Source: DASWED01 sp036394995 (GTDB taxonomy: Bacteria; Actinomycetota; UBA4738; JACQTL01). Taken from it: a stretch of 41,191 bases of DNA. The position numbers and the translations under genes are program-made. Location: NCBI GenBank assembly GCA_036394995.1, contig DASWED010000031.1:1-41191 (forward strand), in the 5' to 3' direction. Shown here piece after piece: positions 40,914 to 41,191 of the stretch; position 1 is the first letter of the stretch, and each line of letters starts with the position of its first letter. A model generated the notes under the pieces. The model worked only from the letters and a program-made list of their open reading frames with translations, had not been told where the DNA came from and searched no databases.

Positions 40914-41191
40914 CCATGACGAGTCGGCGCTCGAGGTGCTCCGCCGGAGGCGCCGGTCCGGCCCGGTGTCGCCTCCCGTCGGGGCGGTACCAGCGCACGG
41001 TCCCGTCCGGGCGCCGTGTCAGGCTCCACCGGTACTCGTGGACGAGCTTGGTGGTGCCAGTGGCACACCAGGACGAGGTTCGACAGCTCGGTGGGTCCGC
41101 CCGTCGACCACCACCGGATGTGGTGGGCCCTCGTCCACCGCCGCTCCCCGCATCCGGGGTAGGTGCACCCACCGTCGCGGTACCTGAGGTG
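40909..41191 (-). pseudogene. frameshifted 13E12/DUF222-type HNH nuclease, 3' fragment
   Basis: On the minus strand the window edge reads in one frame RYRDGGCTYPGCGERRWTRAH, then HIRWWSTGGPTELSNL and VLVCHWHH: the zinc cysteines and HNH core of the actinobacterial DUF222/13E12 nucleases. Immediately after CHWHH the expected KLVHEYRWSLTRRPDG continues only if one C is dropped (near 41050); the second frame then runs to a stop at 40909. The single-base shift falls inside the active site. The 5' end lies beyond the window. A sequencing or assembly error in a short C-rich run could give the same picture. Confidence 0.7.

Overview
The window is a GC-rich (about 70%) chromosomal stretch that most resembles a non-model, probably environmental, member of the Actinomycetota. 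The evidence is the family content: two F420-type luciferase-like oxidoreductases, an MprAB-like two-component system, a DUF5709-like protein and a 13E12/DUF222-type HNH nuclease remnant. Several genes also have a -10 hexamer placed for leaderless transcription. No tRNA, rRNA, CRISPR array or replication origin was seen. Family calls come from motifs read by eye, with no database search.

Layout. 0-1.5 kb: an IS110-family (DEDD) insertion sequence with a foldable 5' non-coding region. 1.5-7.5 kb: an alpha/beta hydrolase, a GYD-domain protein, a secreted G-V-x-G repeat protein, a DUF5709-like protein and a large secreted subtilisin. 7.6-12.9 kb: a FadD-type acyl-CoA synthetase, an orphan short VgrG coupled to a Tat-signal/allene-oxide-cyclase-barrel protein, a DinB-like protein and a DUF2231-like membrane protein. 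13-17 kb: a two-component system divergent from an HtrA-like membrane protease, with AGGTTCCT boxes in the 336-base gap between them. 17-20.2 kb: polysaccharide deacetylase, family 2 glycosyltransferase and a Wzx-like flippase, a small surface-glycan group. 20.4-23.6 kb: an unknown six-helix membrane protein, an LLM oxidoreductase and a DHA2 drug/proton antiporter.

23.7-26.9 kb holds an aromatic amino acid lyase operon: tryptophanase and tyrosine phenol-lyase overlap by 4 bases and are followed by a stand-alone AsnC/Lrp ligand-binding domain. 27.0-29.2 kb: an MprAB-like system divergent from that operon. 29.2-32.7 kb: aconitase and an OsmC/Ohr-like protein. 32.9-35.4 kb: a small charged protein and an unusual single-frame protein joining a glutamate-cysteine-ligase-like domain, a transmembrane helix, a Ser-Pro linker and an extracytoplasmic domain. 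35.4-39.9 kb: a second LLM oxidoreductase, a third two-component system, and two exported Gly/Ser/Asp- or Asp/Glu-rich low-complexity proteins. 40.0 kb to the end: a DUF72 protein and a frameshifted HNH nuclease fragment running off the window.

The common theme is envelope function and stress: three two-component systems in 24 kb, two extracytoplasmic proteases, glycan genes, anchored or exported low-complexity proteins and an efflux pump. The most unusual points are the orphan truncated VgrG with its coupled partner, the tpl-tnaA tandem, the ligase-like/membrane/exported fusion, and the IS110 candidate guide-RNA region.
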